Positions 1-9,154 of a stretch of DNA of 64,000 nt are shown here, piece after piece. A program made the position numbers and the translations under genes. The notes beneath the pieces are model-generated. The model was not told the origin of the DNA, did no database searches, and saw only the letters and a list, made by a program, of their open reading frames with translations. Source of the stretch: Flavivirga aquimarina (GTDB lineage: Bacteria; Bacteroidota; Bacteroidia; Flavobacteriales; Flavobacteriaceae); assembly GCF_030540835.1 (NCBI RefSeq), contig NZ_JAUOEK010000069.1:1-64000 (forward strand). Reading direction: 5' to 3'. Within the stretch, counting starts at the first letter, position 1. Each line of letters starts with the position of its first letter.

Positions 1-135
1 CGTTAAAGGCTTTTTGGTCAATCTTATTTCTGGACTAACTGCTTATTGTTTCTTTCCTAAAAAGCCTTCCTTGAATATTACTCCTATTGAAACTAACCAA
101 CTTTGTTTATGGGCAGCTTAAACGAGATTCACGTT
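1..135 (+). mobile_element. IS982-like insertion sequence, right end only
   Basis: An open frame enters from the left edge and stops at 119-121. Its last 39 residues include the stretch LISGLTAYCFFPKKPSLNI, which resembles the C-terminus of IS982-family DDE transposases as I recall them. Right after the stop, ACGAGATTCACGT (about 122-134) looks like the terminal inverted repeat, and ssb coding sequence begins abruptly at 136. The element therefore appears to have inserted into an ssb reading frame. The rest of the transposase is outside the window, so family assignment rests on a short tail only. Confidence 0.5.
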
Positions 136-228
136 AAATTAACTTCTCGTAGTTATGATGATAAAGACGGTAACAAACGTTATATAACTGAGGTTGTTGT
201 TAATGAGTTATTAATGTTAGGAAAATAA
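136..228 (+). pseudogene. ssb: ssb 3' fragment 1 (last 30 codons), cut by the IS
   Basis: Translation gives KLTSRSYDDKDGNKRYITE followed by VVVNELLMLGK and a stop, the end of a single-stranded DNA-binding protein OB fold. The same tail recurs at 36399-36575 and 39730-39906. The upstream part is replaced by the insertion sequence, so this copy cannot encode SSB as it stands. If the 5' part of ssb lies left of the window, this would be the copy the island installed at its left boundary, later broken by the IS. Confidence 0.8.
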
Positions 229-237
229 TAGCCAAGC

Positions 238-279
238 ATATTAAACAAGAGTGAAGTTTCTTTCACTCTTGTTTAATAT
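238..279. terminator. Bidirectional hairpin terminator
   Basis: An 18-bp perfect stem (238-255 with 262-279) with a 6-nt loop lies between the end of ssb fragment 1 and the convergent lipoprotein gene, overlapping the latter's stop codon. AT-rich flanks allow it to work in both directions. Confidence 0.75.
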
Positions 280-1007
280 TTGAATCTATCTTTTAGTTTA
301 ATGTATTTATAATTAGGTATATCTGTTTTGAAATAGACATCGTTGCAAAAGAAATTAACACTATCAACCTCTCCTTCAACGCAATAAGAGTTTCTATATT
401 TCATAAACCTCTGAGACTTTATAAAAGTAAAATCAATATTAAAAATATCACTAATCAAAACAGACTCCTTATTATCTCTTTCTCTCTTACTTGGATTGTC
501 ATTTGTAATTCTTATAAATTGGATTGAATCAGAGGTTTTATAGAAACTTATATTAATATCTTTTTTGGTATTTGGACCAATCATTGCTTGATTTCTGAAA
601 GTAATTATCGAATCTTTAATTTCTCCATAAAAAACGAAATCTATATCATTTAAATAATAAGCATTATTATAATTCCTATTGTTAAATACTCCATCCTCGA
701 AAATATATTTATGGCTAAAGCTGGATAAATAATAACAATGCCTTTCATTTTTATCGACTAATAAATATAGCTCCTCACAAATTAATTCATCTTTTTTAGA
801 AGTTATATTTGCTATTCGAGGATATAATTTTTTAAGTGGGTCTGAACTTTTAACTTCATCCAGGACTAATTGAAGTATATATAAATTATAATCCGATAGA
901 CTTATTGCTTTTGTATTGCTAGGTATCTTTTTTACTGGTTGTAAATATTTTGAACAAGAAATTATTATTAATGATAGTGAAACTATAGCTAGAATATTTT
1001 TCTTCAT
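273..1007 (-). CDS. Hypothetical lipoprotein (244 aa)
   Basis: The N-terminus MKKNILAIVSLSLIIISCSK is a lipoprotein signal with a lipobox-like IISC, so the mature protein should be anchored to a membrane. The remainder is charged and beta-rich; I recognise no domain. The ATG lies 2 nt after the stop of the toxin-23-like gene at 1010-1999, so the two are almost certainly co-transcribed and translationally linked. That arrangement (exported possible effector followed by a lipoprotein) would fit an effector/immunity pair, but nothing in the sequence shows binding or protection; this is inference only. Confidence 0.75.
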   Translation of the reverse strand: MKKNILAIVSLSLIIISCSKYLQPVKKIPSNTKAISLSDYNLYILQLVLDEVKSSDPLKKLYPRIANITSKKDELICEELYLLVDKNERHCYYLSSFSHKYIFEDGVFNNRNYNNAYYLNDIDFVFYGEIKDSIITFRNQAMIGPNTKKDINISFYKTSDSIQFIRITNDNPSKRERDNKESVLISDIFNIDFTFIKSQRFMKYRNSYCVEGEVDSVNFFCNDVYFKTDIPNYKYIKLKDRFKY

Positions 1008-1009
1008 CT

Positions 1010-1999
1010 TTAATAAGTTTTAAAATAATTATAAGAGCCTCCTATACCTAAACGAGATAATTCGTTACCAATACCTGATTTATTTTCGAAGATGTCTATA
1101 AAGTAGCTATAATCACCCTTATAGTGAATGAGGTCTTGAACATCCTTATCTGTATTATGAGCAGTAATATGTAAAGAATAATTATTTATACTATTACCAA
1201 GCCTTAGTCTTAATCTATTTTTATTGTAAAACACAGATTGCTCTTTTTTATAAGGTATAAAATCTAATTGAAGTAGATTTGCTGTTTCAAAAGCAGAATA
1301 GTCATATCCAGTATATTTCATAAAACTAAGCTCAATTATATCAAATAAATAATTATTATCAGTATGATAAGAAAATTGACCTCCACCTGTGTAATATCTA
1401 TCATGTTTGTCGGTTAACCCTAATTGTCTATATGGCGTTCCATCGTTATACATGTTAAATTGAAAATGCCTATCAAATAAAATATTTCCAAATCCTATTT
1501 GTTGAATAGGATCACACTTTTTATAATCATCAAATGAATAAATCCAATTGATTCCTAATCCAATTGAATGCTGAAAAGGATTAACTAAAGGGTTTGGTAA
1601 AATATCTGAAAAATGATAAAGCGGTACCGTTCGCAAATTATGATTTACATTATTTCTCCAAAAACCACCAGTTAAGGTAGCATCAAGAAATAATTCAACC
1701 TGAAAGCTTTCCCAAAAATCGTCTTTATATGAACTGCCTGCATCACCTCTACTATAGAGCATTATCCCTGTATGTAATGAAGGATATATAAAAGAGGCTT
1801 CAAAAGGATGCATTCCAATACCTCCAACAACTGATAAATTGAAATTTGTGTAACTAAAATTATTTTCTAATCCATTAACATCAATAGTAAGCCTCATAGC
1901 TCCTCCATATTGAGGTCTATCTAAGTTTTGAGCTTCTAAATTTAAATAACTGATAAAAAATAGAATGCATAAAAAATAGCATGTGTAATTATTCTTCAT
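1010..1999 (-). CDS. Exported protein resembling polymorphic toxin type 23 domain (329 aa)
   Basis: I start it at the ATG at 1999, giving a signal peptide (MKNNYTCYFLCILFFISYLN, cleavage near LEAQ). The TTG two codons upstream is less likely. The mature part is rich in aromatic and beta-type segments. Features such as LDRPQYGGAMRLT near the N-terminus and MYND...DRYYTGGGQF near residue 200 resemble Bacteroidota proteins named for the bacterial toxin 23 fold (predicted RNase-like). I see no delivery domain. A small outer-membrane beta-barrel is an alternative explanation for the same sequence character. It leads a two-gene operon with the downstream lipoprotein and has a good promoter at 2031-2062. 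Confidence 0.5.
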   Translation of the reverse strand: MKNNYTCYFLCILFFISYLNLEAQNLDRPQYGGAMRLTIDVNGLENNFSYTNFNLSVVGGIGMHPFEASFIYPSLHTGIMLYSRGDAGSSYKDDFWESFQVELFLDATLTGGFWRNNVNHNLRTVPLYHFSDILPNPLVNPFQHSIGLGINWIYSFDDYKKCDPIQQIGFGNILFDRHFQFNMYNDGTPYRQLGLTDKHDRYYTGGGQFSYHTDNNYLFDIIELSFMKYTGYDYSAFETANLLQLDFIPYKKEQSVFYNKNRLRLRLGNSINNYSLHITAHNTDKDVQDLIHYKGDYSYFIDIFENKSGIGNELSRLGIGGSYNYFKTY

Positions 2000-2030
2000 A
2001 ATCAATAAGGTTGATTTTAAGCAATTGTAC

Positions 2031-2062
2031 CAAAGCTATAACCTAAGTTATATTCAAAACAA
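2031..2062 (-). promoter_or_regulatory. Bacteroidota-type promoter for the toxin-23-like operon
   Basis: Read on the minus strand: TTG (2060-2062), 21 nt, then TAGCTTTG (2031-2038), a full match to the TAnnTTTG -7 element of Flavobacteria with normal spacing. Predicted transcription start is around 2025, about 25 nt before the ATG at 1999. Confidence 0.6.
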
Positions 2063-2307
2063 TAAATTAATCTTATTAATTCTTGGGAGAAGAATGTAAG
2101 CACAACCTAACATGTACCTGCTTGTAAATATAACAAATAATCAACAATACACTAACAAACAATCAATTACATTATTAATCATGTATATTCACTGATAGAC
2201 TTATCACGAGGTCTTGCTTAATTCAACCCTATACATTGATAATTAGGAGAAACATAACTTATTCTTGATATGTCAAAATGAATTGTATTTATCCCGTCAC
2301 ACACCTA
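2063..2307. other. Intergenic stretch without recognised gene
   Basis: Together with the promoter above, 2000-2307 is a gap of just over 300 bp between jetD and the toxin-like operon. It is very AT-rich. I see no coding frame, strong hairpin or repeat in it; jetD ends at 2308 without an obvious intrinsic terminator. Confidence 0.5.
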
Positions 2308-3252
2308 TTAAACGGGACTATAAAAATCAGAATGTTCAATCATTGCCTTTAAATTGTTACCTTCTTCGGTTATCCAATGGTTTTTTGTAATTAATTCTTT
2401 GATTTTTTCTTTGTCTTTTTCTGAATATAAGTTTGCATCTAAACCTGATAATAATTTTGGATGCTCTGATTGCAACCAATGGCTTTTATGTTCTGTTGTA
2501 ATGATACTTCTAGAAATACCATCGGGGTGTAATAGTTTTAAATCTGGAATTATTTTTTTTGCTAATTGGTAAATCTCTAATCCATCTTTGTCCCAATCGG
2601 CAGAGTAGTATATAGGTAGACCTCTTCTTATTTCGGGGGTGTATTTTAGTTTAGGAACATTTCTACCTCCTGCATACCAAAGTTCATAGTTGTTTTCTCT
2701 TGGGAGTTTGTCTCTATTTAGAAAATTACCATTTTCACAAAGTATAATTAGCTTGGGGTTGTAGCATTGTAAAACATATAAATATTGTTGACTTTTATTG
2801 TCAACCAATTCTATATCAAGTATTTTTTTTATTGCATCTACTAAAGATGAATGATGGTCTAAATATTTTTCATTTTTAAAAAACATTAAAGAGAATCCTT
2901 TTACACTTTCTTGTGCTTTAATTAGGTCTTCTCTAAGTTTTGTAAGTTTTCCATTTTTTAAGCCTTCGTCAAAGGATATTAAAAGATCTATTGCTTTTTT
3001 GCTAAATTTCAATTGTGGCTTCAGTAGTTCCTTAGCACCAAGAAATTCATAATATTTTTCAAAGTCATTTAAGTATTTTGTTTCATAGACTTGGATAAAA
3101 TCATCTTCAGCAACATACGTCTTTCTTCTTTTCGTTATTTCTCCTGCTTGCTCGTGTGTTTTAAAAACGGGGCTATTACTTATTGTTTTATTAAGTTTAA
3201 TCTCTTTATTGTTATAAAGTCTATTAAGTGCTTTAATTTCTACCCAATTCAT
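2308..3252 (-). CDS. jetD: Wadjet JetD-like TOPRIM nuclease subunit
   Basis: This 314-residue protein is the last gene of a jetA-B-C-D operon. In Wadjet systems JetD is the TOPRIM subunit that cleaves plasmid DNA extruded by the JetABC condensin. Two TOPRIM signatures are visible: a glutamate in IILCENG (E173) and a DxDxD cluster in YYSADWDKDG (D219, D221, D223). The N-terminal 150 residues, with helical character, would be the arm that docks on the complex. Only 1 nt separates its ATG from the jetC stop. It is somewhat shorter than the roughly 350-400 residues I associate with JetD, but both catalytic motifs are present. Confidence 0.82.
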   Translation of the reverse strand: MNWVEIKALNRLYNNKEIKLNKTISNSPVFKTHEQAGEITKRRKTYVAEDDFIQVYETKYLNDFEKYYEFLGAKELLKPQLKFSKKAIDLLISFDEGLKNGKLTKLREDLIKAQESVKGFSLMFFKNEKYLDHHSSLVDAIKKILDIELVDNKSQQYLYVLQCYNPKLIILCENGNFLNRDKLPRENNYELWYAGGRNVPKLKYTPEIRRGLPIYYSADWDKDGLEIYQLAKKIIPDLKLLHPDGISRSIITTEHKSHWLQSEHPKLLSGLDANLYSEKDKEKIKELITKNHWITEEGNNLKAMIEHSDFYSPV

Positions 3253-3253
3253 A

Positions 3254-6200
3254 CTAACTCTTATTTCTTTCTAGGTAAGCTATTAATTGTTCATTGCTAT
3301 AATTTGTTTTGAAACTACTGTTTGGTACTGGATAATTAATGTCTTTATTTACCTTGCCTTGTATAAGTTGATGTAAATACCAACCATCGTCTGAGTTTGA
3401 ACCAAAAGGCTCAGGTGTCATTGTTATAATTTGATATCCAAATCTTTCTGCTAATTCGGGGAATGTGTTAAAGTTTGAAGTATCTAAACTGGATACTTCT
3501 TCGAGTATTAAAAAACGTAATCCTTTTTCTTCCTTAAACGAAGTAATAGACAGCCTTCCTATACCTAACAGTACTCGTGCGGTATAACTTTCTCCTGTAC
3601 TACCAGGGTATTCGTTATCGTCTTCATCTTTAAATTCTGTTTTAAGAGTAAAATAGGTTTTAGGATCTAATAAATCTGAAAAGGCAATTCCTTTTTGGTA
3701 GCCAGAAACATCTTTAAAAAAGTCTTCGGCAAATTGTTCTACAGATTCAGATTCAAAAAGCTCTCCTGTTTCTCCTGCCGTTTGGGCTTTAGATTGCAAC
3801 TCGTTAATCCATTGAATAGAAAAGTTTTTATTGGTATTAAAACGTACCTGAAAATAGTATTTATCACTAATCAATTTATTTTTAAAAAATAGGTTCAGTT
3901 TTGCTGTTACGCCTTTATACGTCTCAAATTCATCTTGTGTTTTCTGAAATATTTTAAGCATTATTTCTCTTAAAGTTGAAGACATTTTTCGTTTCTCTTC
4001 ATTTGCTTTATTTAAGGCTTGTTCAATATTTTTCGTTTCAACAATAGTGTTCCCTAGTAGTTTCCTTTCTAAGCGTTTAAAATGAAATGTTTTATTTTCT
4101 ATTTGTTCTTTTACTTCAATATCATCTTTGGTTTCTGGAAAATCTTTAATTACATCTTCGTATTTTAATTGGTATAGACTTTTTTTATCAGAATAATTTT
4201 GGTCAACTTCTCTTGTATCTAATGATTCTAATTCTTTGTTATTCATATTAGAAAATAACTGGGGATATACATTTTCTTTTTCTTTTTTAAAATCTTCTAG
4301 CTCTTTTCCGAAGCCTTCTTTTTCTTGCTGAATTTTATCGGCATCAAAATCAAGTTCTATTACTAATTTTTCTTTTAATTCAAGTTCTGTTTTTGCTTTT
4401 TGATGTGCTTGTATAGCCTTAGTATGAATTCCACTAAGTATATTTTGTTGTGCTGAATATTGTTTAATTGTTTCTTGTATTTTATCGTCTAAAAAATGAA
4501 TAGGTATTTTAGATTTCTGGGTATCTAAATTCTTTTTTAATCCTTTGACTTCAGTTTCTATAGTCAGTTTAAAATCTGGCAGGTTTTTAACTATGGAAAC
4601 TGTAGAAATATATTCTCCTATTTTCCTTCTATCAGGAATTTCTTTATCCCATATAAAATCAATATCGGGTAGGTGTTGCAGTATATTATCTATTGCAAGA
4701 TTTTCTATATCATCAATTCTATTTTTTAATTCTGCTAAGGTTTTACTTATTTCTTTTTGCTTTTTTTCGAAAGCATCTTGTAGGTTATTAGCGTTATTAA
4801 AAATTTGCTTTTCGTTATTATAGCTCGCAAAATAGTTAAGGTTTCCTATTTTAATCCAATAGCCTCCAGCTGTTGTGTCCTCAGTAATATTAGATTCATT
4901 TAAGATATCTAGGCTATTTGTATATTTTATACTTTTAGTAACGGCTTTTGGTTTTTGCCATTTTACATCTAAAAACAATGTGAGTAAAATAGTTTCTTGT
5001 GCTTTACTTAATGTTTTTTTTTGATTAATTATTTCTGAAGCTAGCGTTTCTTCATTTTTATAATCTACCAAACGTTGCATCTGTTTGAGCCTACTTTGTT
5101 CTTGTTTAAGGTTTGTTTTTAATTCTTCTAATTGCGTCGATTGTTGTTTATATTGATCTTCGATACCTTCAACTGAACCATATTTTGACCAAACAGATTG
5201 TAAGATTTTAATTTTAGTAATAATATCTTCAATAGGTAGATTTTCAAAATCAAAAGGCTTAACAGCTTCATTGGAGACATCTGGTAACTGGCAGTTGTTT
5301 AGTTTGTTTACATTTGCCTTCTTTTTTGAATATGTATTGTATTCTAATTGATAATTGTTTAAATCCTGAAGTGATTTCAAATAGTTTTTATGATTTTTAT
5401 CTGCTTCATTCTCTGCTTCTTTTAAAGTTGGAATTTTTTCTTTAAGGTCTGTTATTTCTTTGTTTAAAGTTTTATATACCTTTTCATCTGCCTTCCATTT
5501 ATCTTTTAAGTTTTTGAACGCAGTTTTTTTTAAAAGATAGCTTTTTTTAAAGGATAGTTTTTCGGCAGTAATAAATTCTGTTTCCTTTTTCTCTAAACCC
5601 TCTAAGAACAGGCGTTTCTTTTCTAAACTATCAGTTACTTTTTTTAATTCTCGATGCCTTAAGACTAAATTATCAAGCCTCTCTTTATTCCGTTTATATT
5701 CTGTTTCAATTTCATCTTTTTTGTCATCGAAAAGAAAGCTTTTAAGACTCAAATCTTTATCTGTATTTAAGGTATTTGCTTTAGAAAAGGCTTGTAATAC
5801 TTTAGCAAAAGCTGTTAAGTGATTATCAATACTTAAGTTAAGAGGTAATATTTCTTTATCAAATAAAAATTGATATAATTCCTTTTTTTCTGATTTGGTA
5901 GAAAAATACTTTAGAACTAATTGTTTGGAATCTCGCAAGTGGCTTATTAAGTTTCCTATTTTAGGTATTTCAGTTTTATTGTTTTTTGAAATTAAAAAGT
6001 CTTTATTATAAAGGAGTTTTTCTTCAGGAATCAGGTAGCCTGTTAGTTTCTTTCTTTCTGTAATGTTTTTTCTTTGTTCGGCTTCTGGGTTGTAATATGT
6101 ATTTAAAATTCTAAACATCCTTATTGGGCTAGAACTGGTATTTGGAATATTTACACCAATGGTAATATACTGCTTGGGTTCTACTTCTATATTTATAAAA

Positions 6201-6451
6201 AAATAAGCGTCATTTGTTTTGTATGGTATTGTAAAAATTTGACGGTGCTCTTTTTTAAAACTCTCTGTCCCAAACGTGATTTTTTTACTGTCTGCTATGA
6301 AAAGGATCTGCAAAAGGTCTGCAACTAACGATTTACCTATACCATTTTTTCCAGTAAAGTCTGTTCTTGTATGGTGGAGTAGATAATCTTGATTATAGTG
6401 TTTTATAACACCTACGGTAGATATGGAATGGATTAATGGTAGTTTACTCAT
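3254..6451 (-). CDS. jetC: Wadjet JetC-like SMC/MukB-type ATPase
   Basis: The 1065-residue protein is the SMC-like motor of the Wadjet condensin, which loops DNA and recognises small circular plasmids. Walker A is GKNGIGKS at residues 34-41. A long coiled-coil region (about 230-890) separates it from the C-terminal half of the head, where a signature-like GSTGESYTARVLLGIG and a Walker B FLILEE (980-985) followed by SSLD are seen. This layout matches SMC, MukB and JetC proteins. Its start overlaps jetB by 8 nt. All head motifs look intact, so this gene is expected to be functional. Confidence 0.85.
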   Translation of the reverse strand: MSKLPLIHSISTVGVIKHYNQDYLLHHTRTDFTGKNGIGKSLVADLLQILFIADSKKITFGTESFKKEHRQIFTIPYKTNDAYFFINIEVEPKQYITIGVNIPNTSSSPIRMFRILNTYYNPEAEQRKNITERKKLTGYLIPEEKLLYNKDFLISKNNKTEIPKIGNLISHLRDSKQLVLKYFSTKSEKKELYQFLFDKEILPLNLSIDNHLTAFAKVLQAFSKANTLNTDKDLSLKSFLFDDKKDEIETEYKRNKERLDNLVLRHRELKKVTDSLEKKRLFLEGLEKKETEFITAEKLSFKKSYLLKKTAFKNLKDKWKADEKVYKTLNKEITDLKEKIPTLKEAENEADKNHKNYLKSLQDLNNYQLEYNTYSKKKANVNKLNNCQLPDVSNEAVKPFDFENLPIEDIITKIKILQSVWSKYGSVEGIEDQYKQQSTQLEELKTNLKQEQSRLKQMQRLVDYKNEETLASEIINQKKTLSKAQETILLTLFLDVKWQKPKAVTKSIKYTNSLDILNESNITEDTTAGGYWIKIGNLNYFASYNNEKQIFNNANNLQDAFEKKQKEISKTLAELKNRIDDIENLAIDNILQHLPDIDFIWDKEIPDRRKIGEYISTVSIVKNLPDFKLTIETEVKGLKKNLDTQKSKIPIHFLDDKIQETIKQYSAQQNILSGIHTKAIQAHQKAKTELELKEKLVIELDFDADKIQQEKEGFGKELEDFKKEKENVYPQLFSNMNNKELESLDTREVDQNYSDKKSLYQLKYEDVIKDFPETKDDIEVKEQIENKTFHFKRLERKLLGNTIVETKNIEQALNKANEEKRKMSSTLREIMLKIFQKTQDEFETYKGVTAKLNLFFKNKLISDKYYFQVRFNTNKNFSIQWINELQSKAQTAGETGELFESESVEQFAEDFFKDVSGYQKGIAFSDLLDPKTYFTLKTEFKDEDDNEYPGSTGESYTARVLLGIGRLSITSFKEEKGLRFLILEEVSSLDTSNFNTFPELAERFGYQIITMTPEPFGSNSDDGWYLHQLIQGKVNKDINYPVPNSSFKTNYSNEQLIAYLERNKS

Positions 6452-7136
6452 CTTCTTCTGATTTTAAATTTTTTAAAAACTCATCCAAATGAGATATTTC
6501 GTATTCATATAGCAATTGAAAACGATGAATAGAGTGTTTTAAGATAAAATTAAAATCGTTTTCATTTAAAATGTTTATTTTTTCCACCCAGCCTAGCTGT
6601 TCAAAATCTATAATTACATTTTTAATATTTGTTCTAACTCTAGACCATTCTGTTGAAGAAAATGCTTTTTTATTGGGATTTTTAAAGAATGCTTTTCTGT
6701 ACAGATGACCAAATTCGCTTTGTTCTATTTTCTCTCTAATTTCTAAAAAGGACACTACTTTATATTTTTCAAATTGTTTCTCATAATACATATTTAATAA
6801 AGTTATAGCAGTAATTATTTGAATTGGAGTCAGTTCTTTATGTCTTGTATTAGAGGATAAAACACCTTTTGATTCTAAGAAAAAATTGAGAAAGTAATAG
6901 GTTTTATTTTCAAAGGTTTTTTTATCTAGCTTAAGCTTGTATAGCGCTAAATAATAGTCTTTCAGCTCATTAAAATAATTTTCTAAAAGCGTGAAATGAT
7001 AATGGCTACCATCATCTATATGAGTACCTCTAAGGAGTTCTATGTTTAAATTTGCAAAGTGTTTTTGAACTTCTCTATGATTTAAAAAGGTAAAAGAATT
7101 ACTATTTGTTATTTCGCTTGAATATCCATTTTCCAT
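6444..7136 (-). CDS. jetB: Wadjet JetB-like (MukE-like) accessory subunit
   Basis: The 230-residue protein sits between jetA and jetC, in the place and size range of JetB, the MukE-like winged-helix subunit (DUF4194 family in described systems). The sequence is helical, with repeated E/K/L stretches and no membrane segment or catalytic motif. Its ATG (7134-7136) lies 28 nt inside the end of jetA, and its own end overlaps jetC by 8 nt, so translation of the four genes is coupled. Assignment is mainly by position, size and neighbours. Confidence 0.72.
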   Translation of the reverse strand: MENGYSSEITNSNSFTFLNHREVQKHFANLNIELLRGTHIDDGSHYHFTLLENYFNELKDYYLALYKLKLDKKTFENKTYYFLNFFLESKGVLSSNTRHKELTPIQIITAITLLNMYYEKQFEKYKVVSFLEIREKIEQSEFGHLYRKAFFKNPNKKAFSSTEWSRVRTNIKNVIIDFEQLGWVEKINILNENDFNFILKHSIHRFQLLYEYEISHLDEFLKNLKSEEDE

Positions 7137-8500
7137 ATTAATATTTTATTGTTTAAAATTTCTTCAGATAATTCTTGCTGAATGTCTATAGAATAGTTGT
7201 TTTCTGTGCTTGAAAACTGAATAAGACCGTGTACCACTTGAAGCGCCATATCTGAATCTTCTGTGTCTTTTAATATTTCATAAAAACTTTTTGTTACGTC
7301 TAGTTTTTTATTGATTGCTAATGTGTTTTTATACTCTTGAATTAGTTTGGCAATACGTTCTTGTTTTAACAGTTTCTTATTAGCAAAAGTTAGTTGTTCT
7401 CTTTCATAGTCTTTATCTCTGTCTATTAAAGTGATGTAATTCTTTTTTCTACTGAATTGCTCTATGTATTTTAAATGTATATATTTAAAGTTTTCGTAGA
7501 CCAATGATTTTAATGGGAAATTGGTTTTAAATAAGACTCCATCATCTTTATCGTATTGAAGATTTTTTAAACTGATCTCTAGAAAGCTTCTAAGGTTTAT
7601 TTGAAATCTAGACCGTGTTCTAAAGTTTTCTTTATAGTAGGCTAATTGTTTGTCTGCATAGATGTAACGCTCTAATATTTGCTCTAATTTTCCTTCTACT
7701 AGCTCAAAAAAAGTAAAGACTTTGGTTTTAATTTCTAAAACAGTTTCATATTCTTTTTTTAGTTGTTCTATTATTTTTTGTTCTTCTCTCCCTTGTTTGT
7801 TTGGTCTGTCCAACATTCTACTTTCAAAGACATCAACTACTTTTCTTATTTCACTTTTTAAAGAGCTACTTAAATAAAATGTTTCTCGTATTTCATCTCC
7901 CCTAGAGTTAATTTGTTTAAAAACAGCTACAAACTCTTCTAAATTTTCAATGGCTAATTCATCATCAACCTTAGTTAGTTCGTTCAGTTTTAGAATAGAT
8001 TTATTAACTAAGTCTTTAAACCCTTCTAAATGATCTTCAATAGTATTTTTACTACTATTCTTAAAATTAAACTCATACCAAGATTCAAAGTCTTTTATAT
8101 TTGCTATTTCTTCTGCTTTAAATAGTCCATAGTTTTGAAATGTTTCTCGTAACGGAAAGTGTGTATGTTCGTTGAATAATTTTTTGCCTAAAAATTCTAT
8201 AAACCTATTAGCGTGAGGTGTAAGTACATATTTATATATTTCATTAGGAGGGTTTTCTATATGAGCATTTAATAATTGCTGAATTACATTTTCTACTCTA
8301 TGATTTTTCTCCAGAAAAAAGGCATTAGCATTACTGATAGCTCTTTCTAGATCTGTTTCTGTAAACGTATTTTCTATATAATTAAGTTCAATTCGTTTAT
8401 GAAGTATATAAATAGTAAGTCCTTCTATTTTAGAAGGGACAAACTTATCATAGTAGTAATGGATATCTTGTAATTGAGCTTCTATAATTCTAATATTAAT
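7109..8500 (-). CDS. jetA: Wadjet JetA-like (MukF/kleisin-like) subunit with no canonical start codon
   Basis: An uninterrupted minus-strand frame runs from a stop at 8501-8503 to the stop at 7109, giving about 463 residues, close to the size I expect for JetA (MukF/kleisin-like, DUF3375 family). The first in-frame ATG is at 7816, in the middle of the protein, which would remove half of it. Between 8500 and 7816 I find no in-frame ATG, GTG or TTG. Upstream sequence in other frames near 8501-8560 also offers none. Translation may begin at an ATT or ATA codon (8498-8500, 8492-8494 or nearby). Otherwise the 5' end is damaged. The long open frame argues the protein is under selection. Confidence 0.7.
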   Translation of the reverse strand: MNIRIIEAQLQDIHYYYDKFVPSKIEGLTIYILHKRIELNYIENTFTETDLERAISNANAFFLEKNHRVENVIQQLLNAHIENPPNEIYKYVLTPHANRFIEFLGKKLFNEHTHFPLRETFQNYGLFKAEEIANIKDFESWYEFNFKNSSKNTIEDHLEGFKDLVNKSILKLNELTKVDDELAIENLEEFVAVFKQINSRGDEIRETFYLSSSLKSEIRKVVDVFESRMLDRPNKQGREEQKIIEQLKKEYETVLEIKTKVFTFFELVEGKLEQILERYIYADKQLAYYKENFRTRSRFQINLRSFLEISLKNLQYDKDDGVLFKTNFPLKSLVYENFKYIHLKYIEQFSRKKNYITLIDRDKDYEREQLTFANKKLLKQERIAKLIQEYKNTLAINKKLDVTKSFYEILKDTEDSDMALQVVHGLIQFSSTENNYSIDIQQELSEEILNNKILIWKMDIQAK

Positions 8501-8644
8501 TTAAAACCGTTAATATACTAATAGTTAAATAATTATCGTGAGAAAACCCCTTAAATACTTTGATGTAAAAATCTGTAAAAATTAATTTATATAACAACTA
8601 AAAAAGCATAAGCTTTTATCTATCTAAATAAAATAAAAAGACAG

Positions 8645-9154
8645 CTATAACCAGCTATCTCTTTGTTGTTGTTTTCTTTCTTGTTCTTGTTTTATCTGTT
8701 CAATTCTTATATGGTCTGGTATTCGTTCATTTACGTTGTACTTTGGTATAGAAATTTCTTTTGTAGGACGCATATTTTGCGTTGGTATTTCTTTTGTTTT
8801 TTCGTTGTATAACGTAGTTTTTTCAGAGTTTTTAACTAATGAATAATATACTCGTTTAGCCTTTTTGCGTTTGTATGGGTCAGTTAAATCATTATTCAAA
8901 TAATCAGAGACTTTAATAAGCTTTTGTTCAAGTAGTTCCTGAATACCATTAGTAACACTGCGGTTAGACAAACCTGTTTTTTCAAACTGAGAATGTGCAA
9001 TCCAATCACGTTGTTTTACGTTACCATTTTCATCCCGCCAACCTAACAGATTTCTAACGATTTTCAGATAAACGCGAACCGCAGAACCACTTAAACCTCC
9101 AATGTGTTTATCAAAGAATATATTTGGAACAGGCGTCGTATTATTTAACTTCAT
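8645..9154 (-). CDS. Phage replication protein O-like winged-helix protein
   Basis: The N-terminal 95 residues (NTTPVPNIFFDKHIGGLSGS, then LKIVRNLLGW, SQFEKTGLSNRSVTNGIQ, LIKV) follow the layout of the N-terminal domain of phage lambda-type replication protein O: a conserved N-P-x-F-D entry, a helix bundle and a winged helix that binds origin DNA. The C-terminus is a charged, glutamine-rich tail. I start it at the ATG at 9154; a TTG at 9169 is possible. It overlaps the end of the upstream small gene by 14 nt. Its presence next to a recombinase and an inverted-repeat region suggests an element that replicates or once did. Confidence 0.6.
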   Translation of the reverse strand: MKLNNTTPVPNIFFDKHIGGLSGSAVRVYLKIVRNLLGWRDENGNVKQRDWIAHSQFEKTGLSNRSVTNGIQELLEQKLIKVSDYLNNDLTDPYKRKKAKRVYYSLVKNSEKTTLYNEKTKEIPTQNMRPTKEISIPKYNVNERIPDHIRIEQIKQEQERKQQQRDSWL

